From: Paenibacillus hamazuiensis
Lineage (GTDB): Bacteria > Bacillota > Bacilli > Paenibacillales > NBRC-103111
Length of the DNA stretch: 64,000 nucleotides
NCBI RefSeq assembly: GCF_023276405.1
Contig: NZ_JALRMO010000001.1
Span: 1-64,000, forward strand
Direction: 5' to 3'
Part shown: piece by piece, positions 34,479-43,477 of the stretch
Numbering within the stretch: the first letter of the stretch is position 1
Layout of the letters: each line of letters opens with the position of its first letter
Program-made: the position numbers and the translations under genes
Notes under the pieces: model-generated
The model's database searches: none
Told to the model about the DNA's origin: nothing
What the model saw: only the letters and a program-made list of their open reading frames with translations

Positions 34479-34514
34479 AAATAACCGGGCTGCATGGTTA
34501 TTTGTTCTTTTTTC
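34479..34514 (+). terminator. Rho-independent terminator after the yesN-like gene
   Basis: AAATAACC and GGTTATTT form an 8-bp stem with a 9-base loop, followed by a T-rich tract. Confidence 0.7.
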
Positions 34515-34549
34515 TCTTATATTAAGAAAAAACAAAGGCTGAACATTCC

Positions 34550-34562
34550 GTAAACCGTTTAC
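34550..34562. promoter_or_regulatory. Palindromic operator candidate before the importer operon
   Basis: GTAAAC-C-GTTTAC, a perfect 13-bp palindrome, 38 bases before the start of the solute-binding gene. It resembles the dyad at 14562 (TGTAAA-N3-TTTACA). It is close to cre but one base too long, so a LacI-family regulator other than CcpA, or the YesN-type regulator, is possible. Confidence 0.4.
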
Positions 34563-34600
34563 AAAATGCTTCGCCTTTGCATCTTACAGGGGGGATTTGG

Positions 34601-35893
34601 GTGAAAAAGTTAGTTGCCTCAGGGCTCGTATTGTCAACGTTGACGGCCGGTTTATTAACGGCCTGCGGCGGCGGCCCCGCCGTGGAACAGATGAATAAGG
34701 ATACCGGGAAAAGCGCGGCCGGTAATGTGGTGCTGAAATTTTGGCTGCGGGGGAACGCCTCCGAACCGCTGAATAAAAGCTTGGTTGCGGATTTTAAAGA
34801 TTACGAGCAGAAACATCCGAATGTGAAAATCGAGGCGGATTTTGTGCCGATAGCCGACGTGGAAACCAAGTGGAATGCCGCGTTTGCCGGCGGAACCGCA
34901 CCGGATTTGTTCGATGTCGGCATCGTCAACCTGCCCAGCAGAGCCCAGCTCAATCAGTTCGCCGCATTGGACGATTACATTCAAAAGTGGGAAGACAAGG
35001 CGGACATCCAGGAAAATATTATCAACCTCGGCAAATTTAAAGGAAAAGTGTACGGAATCGGCTATGCTCCGACACCGTATGTATTCGCTTACCGCAAAGA
35101 TTTTTTCCAGGAAGCGGGGCTGGACCCGAATTCGCCTCCGAAAAACTGGAATGAGCTTAAGGAATACGCGATGAAGCTTGCCAAGAAAGATGGAAACCAA
35201 GTCGTAAGGGCCGGTTTCGATATTCCAAAGCAGGAAGACTCGTTATTGTTCGAAATTTTCGCCAGACAAAACGGGAACATCCTTGTCGACGAAATGAACG
35301 AGATTCCCGTATTCGATCAGCCGTCAGCAGTGGAAGCGGTGCAATTTTTGGTCGATTTGATGCCGTATTCCATTCCTTTCGCAGATATGAACAAAGTCGA
35401 CAACATCCCGTTTACGAAGGGAAAATCGGCAATGAGTTACCTCTTGCCCGACACGATCAAAAACATGATTAAAAACGATCCCTCGTTAGCCGACAAAATC
35501 GGCATCGTCAGCAACGTGCCCGGCAAAAAGCCGGCGACCTTCAGCGGACTCAGGCTGTTCTCGATGTCGGAAAAAAGCAAAAATAAAGACGCTGCCTGGG
35601 ATTTGATCACGTTCTTGATGGGCAAGGAGAAAATGACCGCCAGAATGAAGGACACCAACACGGCGGTCGTGAGAAAATCGCTCGTCGACGAGTATATTAA
35701 ACTCGACCCCGCCTTTAACAAGCCGGTTATGGATGCGATTGCGGTTGGCGCCGGGCGGCCGAACGTGACCTGGTCCCCGCTTTACAGAAAATATGCGACA
35801 CAAGGCTACGAGGAAGCGGCCTTTAAAACGAAACCGGTCGATCAGGCGTTGAAGGACGCGGTTGCCAAGCTGAAAGAAGAAGTTTCCAAGTAA
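34601..35893 (+). CDS. CUT1 ABC importer solute-binding lipoprotein
   Basis: 430 residues from the GTG at 34601, after AGGGGGG. Lipobox LLTAC (Cys22). The mature part follows the family 1 solute-binding pattern (KIEADFVPIADVETKWNAAF, then APDLFDVGIVNLPSRAQLNQ). It differs from the larger LplA type at 6437 and 40647. It is the receptor for the importer formed with the next two permeases, in an operon that ends in a sulfatase, so the ligand may be a sulfated oligosaccharide (inferred). Confidence 0.88.
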   Translation: MKKLVASGLVLSTLTAGLLTACGGGPAVEQMNKDTGKSAAGNVVLKFWLRGNASEPLNKSLVADFKDYEQKHPNVKIEADFVPIADVETKWNAAFAGGTAPDLFDVGIVNLPSRAQLNQFAALDDYIQKWEDKADIQENIINLGKFKGKVYGIGYAPTPYVFAYRKDFFQEAGLDPNSPPKNWNELKEYAMKLAKKDGNQVVRAGFDIPKQEDSLLFEIFARQNGNILVDEMNEIPVFDQPSAVEAVQFLVDLMPYSIPFADMNKVDNIPFTKGKSAMSYLLPDTIKNMIKNDPSLADKIGIVSNVPGKKPATFSGLRLFSMSEKSKNKDAAWDLITFLMGKEKMTARMKDTNTAVVRKSLVDEYIKLDPAFNKPVMDAIAVGAGRPNVTWSPLYRKYATQGYEEAAFKTKPVDQALKDAVAKLKEEVSK

Positions 35894-35922
35894 GGCATAA
35901 CATCCGGAGGAAACCAAACGAT

Positions 35923-36813
35923 ATGTCTTCAAAAACGCTGCTGCGGAAAAATCATTTTAAAGATCCGGTCGCTTATTTGCTGATTGCGCCGTTTTACTTG
36001 CTCTTTCTGTATTTTATATTTATACCGGCTGTCGAGGTTGTCATGTACAGCTTTACGGATTTCAATATGTTCGCGCCAAAGCATTTCATCGGCTTGCAAA
36101 ACTATATGAAGCTCTTGAAGGACGATGTCTTTCTCAAATCGGTTAAAAACACGCTGATTTATTTGGTCTGCACGATTGTGCCCACGATGGCGCTCGGCAT
36201 GCTGACCGCCGTCGTCATGAATATCAAATGGGTACGTACGAAAGCGGCGAGAACCCTCGTATTCACACCTTATATCGTTTCCATGGTGGCGGTTTCGATG
36301 GTATGGATGCTGCTGTACGACCCGTCCCACGGCATCTTGAACCGAATTTTGCAGTCACTGGGCATGTCGCCGAAAGAGTGGCTGCTCGATCCGAAATGGG
36401 CGCTGTTTTCGATTATTATGATGAGCATTTGGAAAGGCATCGGCTACAATATGATCATTTTTTTGGCCGGACTGCAGGGAATTCCCCAAGACTATTACGA
36501 AGCGGCGGACGTAGACGGCGCCGGAAAATGGCATCAATTCCTGCACATTACGATTCCGTCGCTTGCTCCGGCTACATTTTTTCTCTTTGTAACGGGAATC
36601 ATCGCTTCGTTTAACGTTTTCGAACAGGTTAACGTCATGACGGCCGGGGGGCCGGTCAATTCGACGACAACCGTCGTACACCAAATTTACCTGCGGGCTT
36701 TTACGGAATTCAAGATGGGCTACGCTTCGGCTCAATCCGTAGTTCTGCTGCTTGGAGTTGTACTCATCACCTTGATAAATATGAAGTTCGGCGCCTCGAA
36801 ACATAAGGCGTAA
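35923..36813 (+). CDS. CUT1 ABC importer permease, UgpA/MalF-like
   Basis: 296 residues, ATG after GGAGG. Six membrane segments, with the EAA loop EAADVDGAGKWHQFLHITIP. It starts 29 bases after the binding-protein gene. Confidence 0.9.
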   Translation: MSSKTLLRKNHFKDPVAYLLIAPFYLLFLYFIFIPAVEVVMYSFTDFNMFAPKHFIGLQNYMKLLKDDVFLKSVKNTLIYLVCTIVPTMALGMLTAVVMNIKWVRTKAARTLVFTPYIVSMVAVSMVWMLLYDPSHGILNRILQSLGMSPKEWLLDPKWALFSIIMMSIWKGIGYNMIIFLAGLQGIPQDYYEAADVDGAGKWHQFLHITIPSLAPATFFLFVTGIIASFNVFEQVNVMTAGGPVNSTTTVVHQIYLRAFTEFKMGYASAQSVVLLLGVVLITLINMKFGASKHKA

Positions 36814-36837
36814 ATCGGTTGAAGGTAAGGGGATCGG

Positions 36838-37704
36838 ATGACACAGACTACAGCCAAAAGATGGATCGTTCAAGGATTGGTTATTGCGTTTGCCTGCATA
36901 TTTATGCTTCCGTTTATCATCATGCTTGTGACGTCGCTGAAGTCGATGGCGGAAATTCAGTCGCCTGCGTTTCAGCTGCTGCCTCGATCATTCCTGTTTT
37001 CGAATTATGCGGAAGCGATGAGTCAGGGTAACTGGCCGAGGTATTTTCTAAATTCCGTTACGGTCACGACGATTACGGTCGGAATTGGAATTATCATTAT
37101 GTCGGTAGCGGGGTTTGCTTTTGCCAGATTAAACTTTGCCGGCAGAGATCTGTTGTTTCTCTTGTCGCTGGTAGGTCTGATGATTCCCGAGCAGGTCATC
37201 ATGATCCCCGTGTTTATGAAAATCAAAGGCATTCCCTTTGCCGGCGGCAACGATGTATGGGGCGATGGAGGAACGGGCTGGCTGAATACGTACTGGGGGC
37301 TTATTGTGCCGCATCTCGCGCATCCGTTCGGCATGTTTTTGTTTCGTCAATTTTTCCTGGGATTTCCGAAGGAATTGGACGAAGCGGCGAAGGTGGACGG
37401 ATGCTCCAGACTGCGTTCCTTCTTTAGCATGTACATTCCGCTCAGCCTTCCGATCTTCGCCACCGTCGCCTTGTTAAAGACGATCAATAACTGGAACCAA
37501 TACACATGGCCGCTGATTATTACGAATTCCGATGAAATGAAAACGGTGCAACTCGCTTTGAGCATGTTTAAATCGGAAGCGGGGCTTCAGTGGAATTACA
37601 TTATGGCATCCACAACGTTAATCGCTTTGCCTATGCTGTTGTTGTTTATTTTCCTGCAAAAATATTACGTCCAAGGTATCGTCACTTCGGGCGTGAAGGG
37701 ATAG
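36838..37704 (+). CDS. CUT1 ABC importer permease, UgpE/MalG-like
   Basis: 288 residues, starting 24 bases after the first permease. Six membrane segments. EAA loop DEAAKVDGCSRLRSFFSMYI. The C-terminus LQKYYVQGIVTSGVKG is typical. With the preceding genes it completes an importer that lacks only its ATPase. Confidence 0.9.
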   Translation: MTQTTAKRWIVQGLVIAFACIFMLPFIIMLVTSLKSMAEIQSPAFQLLPRSFLFSNYAEAMSQGNWPRYFLNSVTVTTITVGIGIIIMSVAGFAFARLNFAGRDLLFLLSLVGLMIPEQVIMIPVFMKIKGIPFAGGNDVWGDGGTGWLNTYWGLIVPHLAHPFGMFLFRQFFLGFPKELDEAAKVDGCSRLRSFFSMYIPLSLPIFATVALLKTINNWNQYTWPLIITNSDEMKTVQLALSMFKSEAGLQWNYIMASTTLIALPMLLLFIFLQKYYVQGIVTSGVKG

Positions 37705-37714
37705 GGGAATCGCC

Positions 37715-39145
37715 ATGAAACAAGAGACGAAACAGGAACAACCGAACATTTTATGGTTTTGTACCGATCAGCAGCGGTTTGACACGATCGGTGCGTTAAA
37801 CAATCCGTATATTCATACGCCGAATTTGGACAGACTCGTCAGCGAAGGCGTGGCTTTTACCCGGGCATACGCGCAAAGCACGGTATGCTCTCCCAGCCGG
37901 GCCAGCTTTTTGACGGGAAGGTATCCGCGAACGACGCGAGTGACGAAAAACGGAGCTCCGTATTTTCCAGAGGATGAAGTGCTGGTCACCAAGATGCTCG
38001 CCGACCACGGTTACGACTGCGGCCTCGCCGGGAAGCTTCACTTGTCGGGAATTATCGGGCGGATCGAACCGCGCAATGACGACGGGTACCGCGTCTTTAA
38101 ATGGAGCCCGGCCCAGCGCGATGCGTGGCCGATCGGACACGATTACCAGATTTGGCTGAAGCAGCAGGGAATCGAGTGGAGCGAGCATTACAAAGGACGA
38201 AACGGCGGTATCGATGAAAAATATCATCAAACGACGTGGGCTACCGACGAAGCTATCCATTTCATCAGACATAACAGCCAGGCGCCATGGCTCATGAGCG
38301 TCAACGTGTATGACCCGCACGAGCCGTTTGATCCTCCGCAAAACTACAAGGAGCGCTACCGCGCGGAAGATATGCCGCTGCCCAAGTGGAAGAAAGGGGA
38401 GCTGGACAACAAACCGCGCATCCAGAAAGAAGATTATTTGAACGGCGGGCAGGGCGGCGTCGGGCCGAGCTGCGCCCATATGAGCGATTTGGAGAAGAAA
38501 CAGTATGTGGCCGATTATTATGCGATGATCGAGCTCGTCGACTATAATGTCGGAAAGCTGCTCGACGAACTGGAGCGAACCGGCCAGCGGGAAAATACCG
38601 TCATCATCTTTATGAGCGATCACGGGGAGATGCTCGGGGACCACGGATTGATCTTGAAGGGCGCTCATTTCTATGAAGGGCTCGTCCACGTGCCGCTCAT
38701 CATCTCATGGCCCGGACATTTTAAGGAAAACAAGAGATTCGACGGACTCGTCGAGCTTGTCGATATTGCCCCGACGCTGCTGGAGCTGGCCGGTATTGAA
38801 ATTCCTTATTATGTGCAGGGGAAAAGCCTGCTTCCGATTTTGCAAGGAACGGAAGGCGAAGGATACATTCATAAGGATCATGTATATTCCGAATATTATT
38901 ATGCGCTGTTAGGCTCGCACGACAACGTATACGCGACGATGTATTATGACGGAAGATACAAGCTTGTCGTGTTCCATGGGGAAGAAGTCGGAGAACTGTA
39001 CGATCATGGGACCGATCCGAACGAATTCGACAATCTTTGGGACGTGCCGGAGTACTTGCCCAAAAAACTCGAGCTCATGAAAAAAAGCTTCGATTCCAGC
39101 GTGTTCACCGTCGATCCCAAGCCGCTCTTATGGCTGAAAGCATAA
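37715..39145 (+). CDS. Cytoplasmic sulfatase (formylglycine-type)
   Basis: 476 residues, ATG 10 bases after the permease stop, so in the importer operon. The active-site motif CSPSRASFLTGRYP (Cys58) is the C-x-P-x-R signature whose Cys must become formylglycine by an FGE or anSME enzyme encoded elsewhere. Metal ligands are visible: ILWFCTDQQR near the N-terminus and FMSDHGEMLGDHG near residue 303. There is no signal peptide, so desulfation happens inside the cell after import. A phosphonate monoesterase or other alkaline-phosphatase-fold hydrolase is the main alternative. The substrate is probably a sulfated sugar or short glycan (inferred). Confidence 0.85.
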   Translation: MKQETKQEQPNILWFCTDQQRFDTIGALNNPYIHTPNLDRLVSEGVAFTRAYAQSTVCSPSRASFLTGRYPRTTRVTKNGAPYFPEDEVLVTKMLADHGYDCGLAGKLHLSGIIGRIEPRNDDGYRVFKWSPAQRDAWPIGHDYQIWLKQQGIEWSEHYKGRNGGIDEKYHQTTWATDEAIHFIRHNSQAPWLMSVNVYDPHEPFDPPQNYKERYRAEDMPLPKWKKGELDNKPRIQKEDYLNGGQGGVGPSCAHMSDLEKKQYVADYYAMIELVDYNVGKLLDELERTGQRENTVIIFMSDHGEMLGDHGLILKGAHFYEGLVHVPLIISWPGHFKENKRFDGLVELVDIAPTLLELAGIEIPYYVQGKSLLPILQGTEGEGYIHKDHVYSEYYYALLGSHDNVYATMYYDGRYKLVVFHGEEVGELYDHGTDPNEFDNLWDVPEYLPKKLELMKKSFDSSVFTVDPKPLLWLKA

Positions 39146-39226
39146 CGTAATCATAAAGCTGCGCGGTTGCGTTTCCCCATAACATCCAGGTTCGTTCAAG
39201 GCAATAATCGGAACAGCTACGGTTCG

Positions 39227-39256
39227 TTGTCACTGCGCGGCTCTTTGTGTTATCCT
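39227..39256 (+). promoter_or_regulatory. Candidate sigma-A promoter for the CysJ-like gene
   Basis: TTGTCA, an 18-base spacer and TATCCT lie 30 bases before the start codon. There is 140 bases between the sulfatase and this gene, so a separate promoter is plausible. Confidence 0.45.
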
Positions 39257-39285
39257 ACACATATACAACTTTTTGGGGTGAACGT

Positions 39286-40440
39286 ATGCAATCTACTAGT
39301 GCAGTGACGACAACATTTTCAAGATCCAATCCGTTTCAAGCGAAAGTTCTCAAAAATGTAAACTTAAACGGAGCCGGCTCGAGCAAAGAAACGAGACATC
39401 TCGAGCTGTCGTTAAAAGGATCCGGACTCTCCTACGTCCCGGGCGATGTCCTCGGTATTATCCCTGAAAATGATCCGGAGCTGGTGGCCGCTCTTCTTGA
39501 AGAAATGAAATGGGATGCCGACCTGTCCGTTTCCATTAATAAGCAAGGGGATACGCTTCCCTTGGGAGAAGCGCTGGCAGCACACTTTGAAATTACGTTA
39601 TTGACGAAAAAAATTGTCCAGCAGGCAGCGGAGTTATCGGAAAATGAAGAGCTGCAAAAGCTGGTGTCCAATGAAAACGCCGATCAACTGAAGCAATATA
39701 TCGACGGACGCGATTTGCTCGATTTGTTACGGGATTTTGGGCCCTGGAAAGCTTCCGCCCAAGAGATTGTCAATTTGCTCAGAAAAATGATGCCGCGGCT
39801 GTATTCCATTGCCAGCAGCATCGCCGCTCATCCGGATGAAGTGCATCTGACGATCGGCGCGGTGCGCTACACGGCTCATGGCCGCGAACGCAAAGGAGTT
39901 TGCTCCGTTTTATGCGCCGAACGTCTTCATGAAGGCGATACGATCCCGGTATTTATACAACAAAATAAACATTTTAATCTGCCGGAGTCTCCGGATAAAG
40001 ATATTATTATGGTTGGCCCGGGAACGGGCATCGCACCTTTCCGTTCTTTTATCGAGGAACGTGCCGTACAGAAAGCGCCGGGCAAAGCATGGCTGTTTTT
40101 TGGCGACCAGCACTCGGCAACGGATTTCTTGTACCGGGACGAATTGGAAAAGTATCAAAAAGACGGCGTTTTGACTAGACTGGACGCCGCGTTTTCCCGC
40201 GATTCGGCGGAAAAAGTATATGTGCAGCATAAAATGCTTGAAAACAGCAAGGAATTATTCGCATGGCTGGAAAACGGGGCATACTTCTACGTTTGTGGGG
40301 ATAAGCAATATATGGCGAAAGACGTTCACAACATGCTTATCGACATTATTGAAAAAGAAGGCTCAATGACCCGGGAAGCGGCCGAAGCGTATTTAAACGA
40401 AATGCAGGAGCAAGGGCGTTACCAGCGCGATGTGTATTAA
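39286..40440 (+). CDS. CysJ-like FAD/NADPH reductase lacking the flavodoxin domain
   Basis: 384 residues. The ATG at 39286 follows GGGGTGA. The protein matches only the FAD- and NADPH-binding half of sulfite reductase flavoprotein/cytochrome P450 reductase: the connecting domain, RLYSIASS (FAD), GVCS, GPGTGIAPFRSF (NADPH), YVCGDKQYMAKDV and the terminal aromatic DVY. The FMN flavodoxin module of CysJ is missing, not truncated by a visible mutation, since a clean start with its own ribosome site exists. It would need a separate flavodoxin or ferredoxin as partner. Its place after the sulfatase suggests a link to sulfur assimilation, but this is only context. Confidence 0.82.
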   Translation: MQSTSAVTTTFSRSNPFQAKVLKNVNLNGAGSSKETRHLELSLKGSGLSYVPGDVLGIIPENDPELVAALLEEMKWDADLSVSINKQGDTLPLGEALAAHFEITLLTKKIVQQAAELSENEELQKLVSNENADQLKQYIDGRDLLDLLRDFGPWKASAQEIVNLLRKMMPRLYSIASSIAAHPDEVHLTIGAVRYTAHGRERKGVCSVLCAERLHEGDTIPVFIQQNKHFNLPESPDKDIIMVGPGTGIAPFRSFIEERAVQKAPGKAWLFFGDQHSATDFLYRDELEKYQKDGVLTRLDAAFSRDSAEKVYVQHKMLENSKELFAWLENGAYFYVCGDKQYMAKDVHNMLIDIIEKEGSMTREAAEAYLNEMQEQGRYQRDVY

Positions 40441-40460
40441 TCGGTGATAATAAACGATTT

Positions 40461-40515
40461 GAGAGGACGCCTCGAATTCATGAACGAATGAATTCGAGGC
40501 GTCCTCTCTTTTTTT
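40461..40515 (+). terminator. Strong rho-independent terminator after the CysJ-like gene
   Basis: A perfect 21-bp stem (40461-40481 with 40488-40508) and a 6-base loop are followed by seven T. Confidence 0.95.
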
Positions 40516-40646
40516 GCTTGTTATTCCCCGTAAAGAAGTAAACGGCTTATAGGGTAGGTAAAGATATTCATATAGGTTTAGTTCCGATGTGTTCTTATAA
40601 TAGGAGATGAGAACGAATACAGCAGCAAAAAAGGGGAGGAATACAA

Positions 40647-42314
40647 ATGAAAGGCAGCGCCCAATTCAAACTGGCAATCGGCATGATTTCCGCCGCTATG
40701 GTGTTTGTGACGGCATGCGGCGGCAGCACGGGTGAAGGCACAGCGTCAAAGGATCAGCCCTCCGCTCCGGCACAGGCCGTGAACACCGATCCTTTGGGCA
40801 AATACGATCCGCCCATTGAGGTTACGACCGTCCGTTCGCTGGACCCTAACCTGAAATTCCGCGAAGGAGAAAACATAGACAGCAATATCTGGTCCAAAAC
40901 GATCGAGAAGGAACTGGGCATCAAAATCAAAAACAGTTGGACCGTCAACGGCGCCCAATACGAGCAAAAGATGAACGTGGCGATCGCTTCGGGCGATTTG
41001 CCGGAATTTATGTCGCTGTCTCCGACTCAATTCGTGCAGCTGATGGATAACGGTCAATTGATGGATATAACGTCGCTGGTGGACAAATTCGGATCCCCGA
41101 TGCTGAAGGAATACTTGAAGTCGGACGGCGGTCTTTCCCTCGAAACGGCGACACTCAAAGGCAAGCTGATGGGCATTCCAACGATGGCCTCGATCGTCGA
41201 CAGCTCTCCGATTCTTTGGGTCCGCATGGATTGGTTGAAGAAGATAGGGCTGCCCGAGCCGAAGACGATGGACGAGGTGCTGAAAATCGCCGAAGCTTTT
41301 GCAAATCAAGATCCGGACGGTAACGGCAAGAAAGATACGGTAGGGTTTCTTGCTTCCAAGGAGTTGTGGACTGGCTACCCGCGGCTTATGGGATTTTTTA
41401 ACGGTTACCATGCGTACCCGAATATTTGGATCAAGGACGGCGGCGGCAAGCTGGTTTACGGCGGTATTCAACCGGAGATGAAGACGGCGCTGGGCGAGCT
41501 GCAAAAGCTGTACAAAGCGGGGCTCATGGACCAGGAGTTCGGCGTCAAAGATACGAAGAAGGTGGAAGAGACGGTCGCTTCGGGCAAAAACGGGCTATTT
41601 TTCGGTCCGAATTGGGCTCCGCTCACCACGCTGCAAGCGAACAAAAACAACGATCCGAACGCCGATTGGAAGCCGTTCCCGGTCGTATCCGCCGACGGGA
41701 AACCGATTTTTGCGCAAAACAGCGCGCCGGGCGGCAACTCCTACTTCACGGCGATCAATAAAAACGCCAAGCATCCCGAAGCCGTGATCAAAGTACTGAA
41801 CCTGTTCGTCGAAAAAATGTGGGGGGCGAAGGCCGATCCGGCGTTCACCAGCGAGGAAGCGACCACTTTGGCGTTCCATAAATATCCGCCGGTCACGCTG
41901 TTTGCGGCCAACAAAAACCTGACCCAGCATCACAAGGTGGCGGAAGCGCTGAAATCGAAGGACACGTCCAAGCTGAACGGCGAGGAAAAATCGACCTACG
42001 ATACGATTCTCAAATACCAGGGCGGCGACCAGAAAAGCTGGGGAACGGCCAAGGTATTCGGCGAAGACAGCGTCTACACGATTATTAACAATTATAAAAC
42101 CAACAACCAGCTCATCAAGGACGAAATGTATTTGGCTCCGACGCCGACGATGGTGCAGAAGAAAAGCACACTCGACAAGATGAGCGATCAAATGATCACG
42201 TCGATCATTCTCGGCGCTCCGCTCGACGACTTCGACAAATTCGTCAGCGACTGGAAGAAACTCGGCGGCGATGAAGATCACAAAAGAGATAAACGACGCC
42301 TTTGCGGCTCGTAA
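40647..42314 (+). CDS. Solute-binding lipoprotein, LplA-type, with a C-terminal frameshift
   Basis: 555 residues, ATG after GGGGAGG. Lipobox VTAC (Cys24). The calcium-like loop DPDGNGKKDT and general pattern match the 6437 protein. The last 14 residues (after LGGDE) are HKRDKRRLCGS-like and do not fit the family. Removing one A at 42274-42275 gives the expected end ITKEINDAFAARK with stop TAA at 42316-42318. This is a one-base insertion near the 3' end or an assembly error, and probably does not abolish function. The receptor goes with the permeases at 42555 and 43478. Confidence 0.85.
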   Translation: MKGSAQFKLAIGMISAAMVFVTACGGSTGEGTASKDQPSAPAQAVNTDPLGKYDPPIEVTTVRSLDPNLKFREGENIDSNIWSKTIEKELGIKIKNSWTVNGAQYEQKMNVAIASGDLPEFMSLSPTQFVQLMDNGQLMDITSLVDKFGSPMLKEYLKSDGGLSLETATLKGKLMGIPTMASIVDSSPILWVRMDWLKKIGLPEPKTMDEVLKIAEAFANQDPDGNGKKDTVGFLASKELWTGYPRLMGFFNGYHAYPNIWIKDGGGKLVYGGIQPEMKTALGELQKLYKAGLMDQEFGVKDTKKVEETVASGKNGLFFGPNWAPLTTLQANKNNDPNADWKPFPVVSADGKPIFAQNSAPGGNSYFTAINKNAKHPEAVIKVLNLFVEKMWGAKADPAFTSEEATTLAFHKYPPVTLFAANKNLTQHHKVAEALKSKDTSKLNGEEKSTYDTILKYQGGDQKSWGTAKVFGEDSVYTIINNYKTNNQLIKDEMYLAPTPTMVQKKSTLDKMSDQMITSIILGAPLDDFDKFVSDWKKLGGDEDHKRDKRRLCGS

Positions 42315-42485
42315 GTAATGATTTTTACACCATACTGTGGCTGTGAAGCGTGTCCGCCATAGGTTTGCGCCGGCAAACCATGGCAGACAATCGCGGAAGC
42401 GAGGCACGCAGATTCACCATGCAACACCGCTACCAAGGTAAAGCGTGCCCGGACGAGAAGCGAGCACCGGCTCCTGCGGGCGGGT

Positions 42486-42521
42486 CCAGGGCGCAAGGCC
42501 TGGGGTCCCCCCGGTGGGGGG
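42486..42521 (+). other. Two stem-loops between the binding-protein and permease genes
   Basis: CCAGG-N8-CCTGG (42486-42503) is followed by CCCCCC-GGT-GGGGGG (42507-42521), then CTTT. The 236-base gap 42319-42554 has no gene. In many importer operons such structures protect the abundant binding-protein mRNA from decay or partly end transcription. The role here is inferred. Confidence 0.5.
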
Positions 42522-42554
42522 CTTTAGGGGGGCGCCACACTAGGGGGGAAATTT

Positions 42555-43448
42555 ATGTCCATCTGGAAACGGGAAATGCCGCTGCACATCATGCTGATTC
42601 CGGCCGTTCTGCTTGTATTTCTGTTTCATTATATTCCGATGCTCGGCAACGTCATCGCGTTTCAAAACTTTGTCCCGGTCAAAGGTTTTTTCGGGTCCAA
42701 ATGGGTCGGCTTCGATAATTTCCGCTACTTGATTTTACTTCCGGATACGATGCAGGTGCTGTTCAATACGTTGTATATCGCATTGATGAAAATAGTCGCC
42801 GGTCTTATCGTTCCGATTGTCATCGCGTTATTGCTGAACGAAGTGAGGATGGAGTTTGTGAAAAGGGGCATCCAAACTCTCATTTATCTCCCCCATTTCC
42901 TGTCGTGGATTATTTTGGGGGGCATTTTGATCGATATGCTGTCTCCCTCGACTGGGATCGCTAATCTTTTTTTGCAGTGGCTGGGCTTCAAGCCGATTTT
43001 TTTCCTGGGTGATAACAGCTGGTTCCCGATCACTTTGGTGATTTCCAACGAGTGGAAGGAGTTCGGTTTCAGCACGATCGTGTATTTGGCCGCGCTGTCC
43101 GGCATCAACCCGCTGCTGTATGAAGCGGCGATCGTGGACGGGGCCGGGCGCTGGAAGCAAACTCTTCACATTACGGTTCCCTCGATTTTACCGATCATCG
43201 TGCTGATGGGCACGCTGAGCATGGGACAAATTTTAAATGCCGGCTTCGAGCAGGTATTTAATTTATACAGTCCGCAAGTGTATCAAAGCGGTGACATTCT
43301 CGATACGTTCGTGTACCGTCTCGGCGTCGTGGACGCCCAATACAGCGTAGCGACGGCGGTAGGGCTGTTCAAATCGCTGGTTTCGTTTCTGTTCGTTTCG
43401 CTCTCGTATTTCTTGGCGTACCGGTTTGCGGGCTACCGGATCTTTTAA
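42555..43448 (+). CDS. CUT1 ABC importer permease, LplB-type
   Basis: 297 residues, ATG after GGGGGG. Six membrane segments, EAA loop EAAIVDGAGRWKQTLHITVP. It is homologous to the 4523 permease. Its partners are the 40647 lipoprotein and the 43478 permease. No ATPase gene is present. Confidence 0.9.
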   Translation: MSIWKREMPLHIMLIPAVLLVFLFHYIPMLGNVIAFQNFVPVKGFFGSKWVGFDNFRYLILLPDTMQVLFNTLYIALMKIVAGLIVPIVIALLLNEVRMEFVKRGIQTLIYLPHFLSWIILGGILIDMLSPSTGIANLFLQWLGFKPIFFLGDNSWFPITLVISNEWKEFGFSTIVYLAALSGINPLLYEAAIVDGAGRWKQTLHITVPSILPIIVLMGTLSMGQILNAGFEQVFNLYSPQVYQSGDILDTFVYRLGVVDAQYSVATAVGLFKSLVSFLFVSLSYFLAYRFAGYRIF

Positions 43449-43477
43449 CGGCTGAATTTGCAAAGGAGTGACCGCTT

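Noticed and set aside
42350-42718. 122-codon open frame in the gap before the LplB-type permease
   Set aside because: Overlaps the permease start in another frame, runs through GC-rich hairpins and has no family features.
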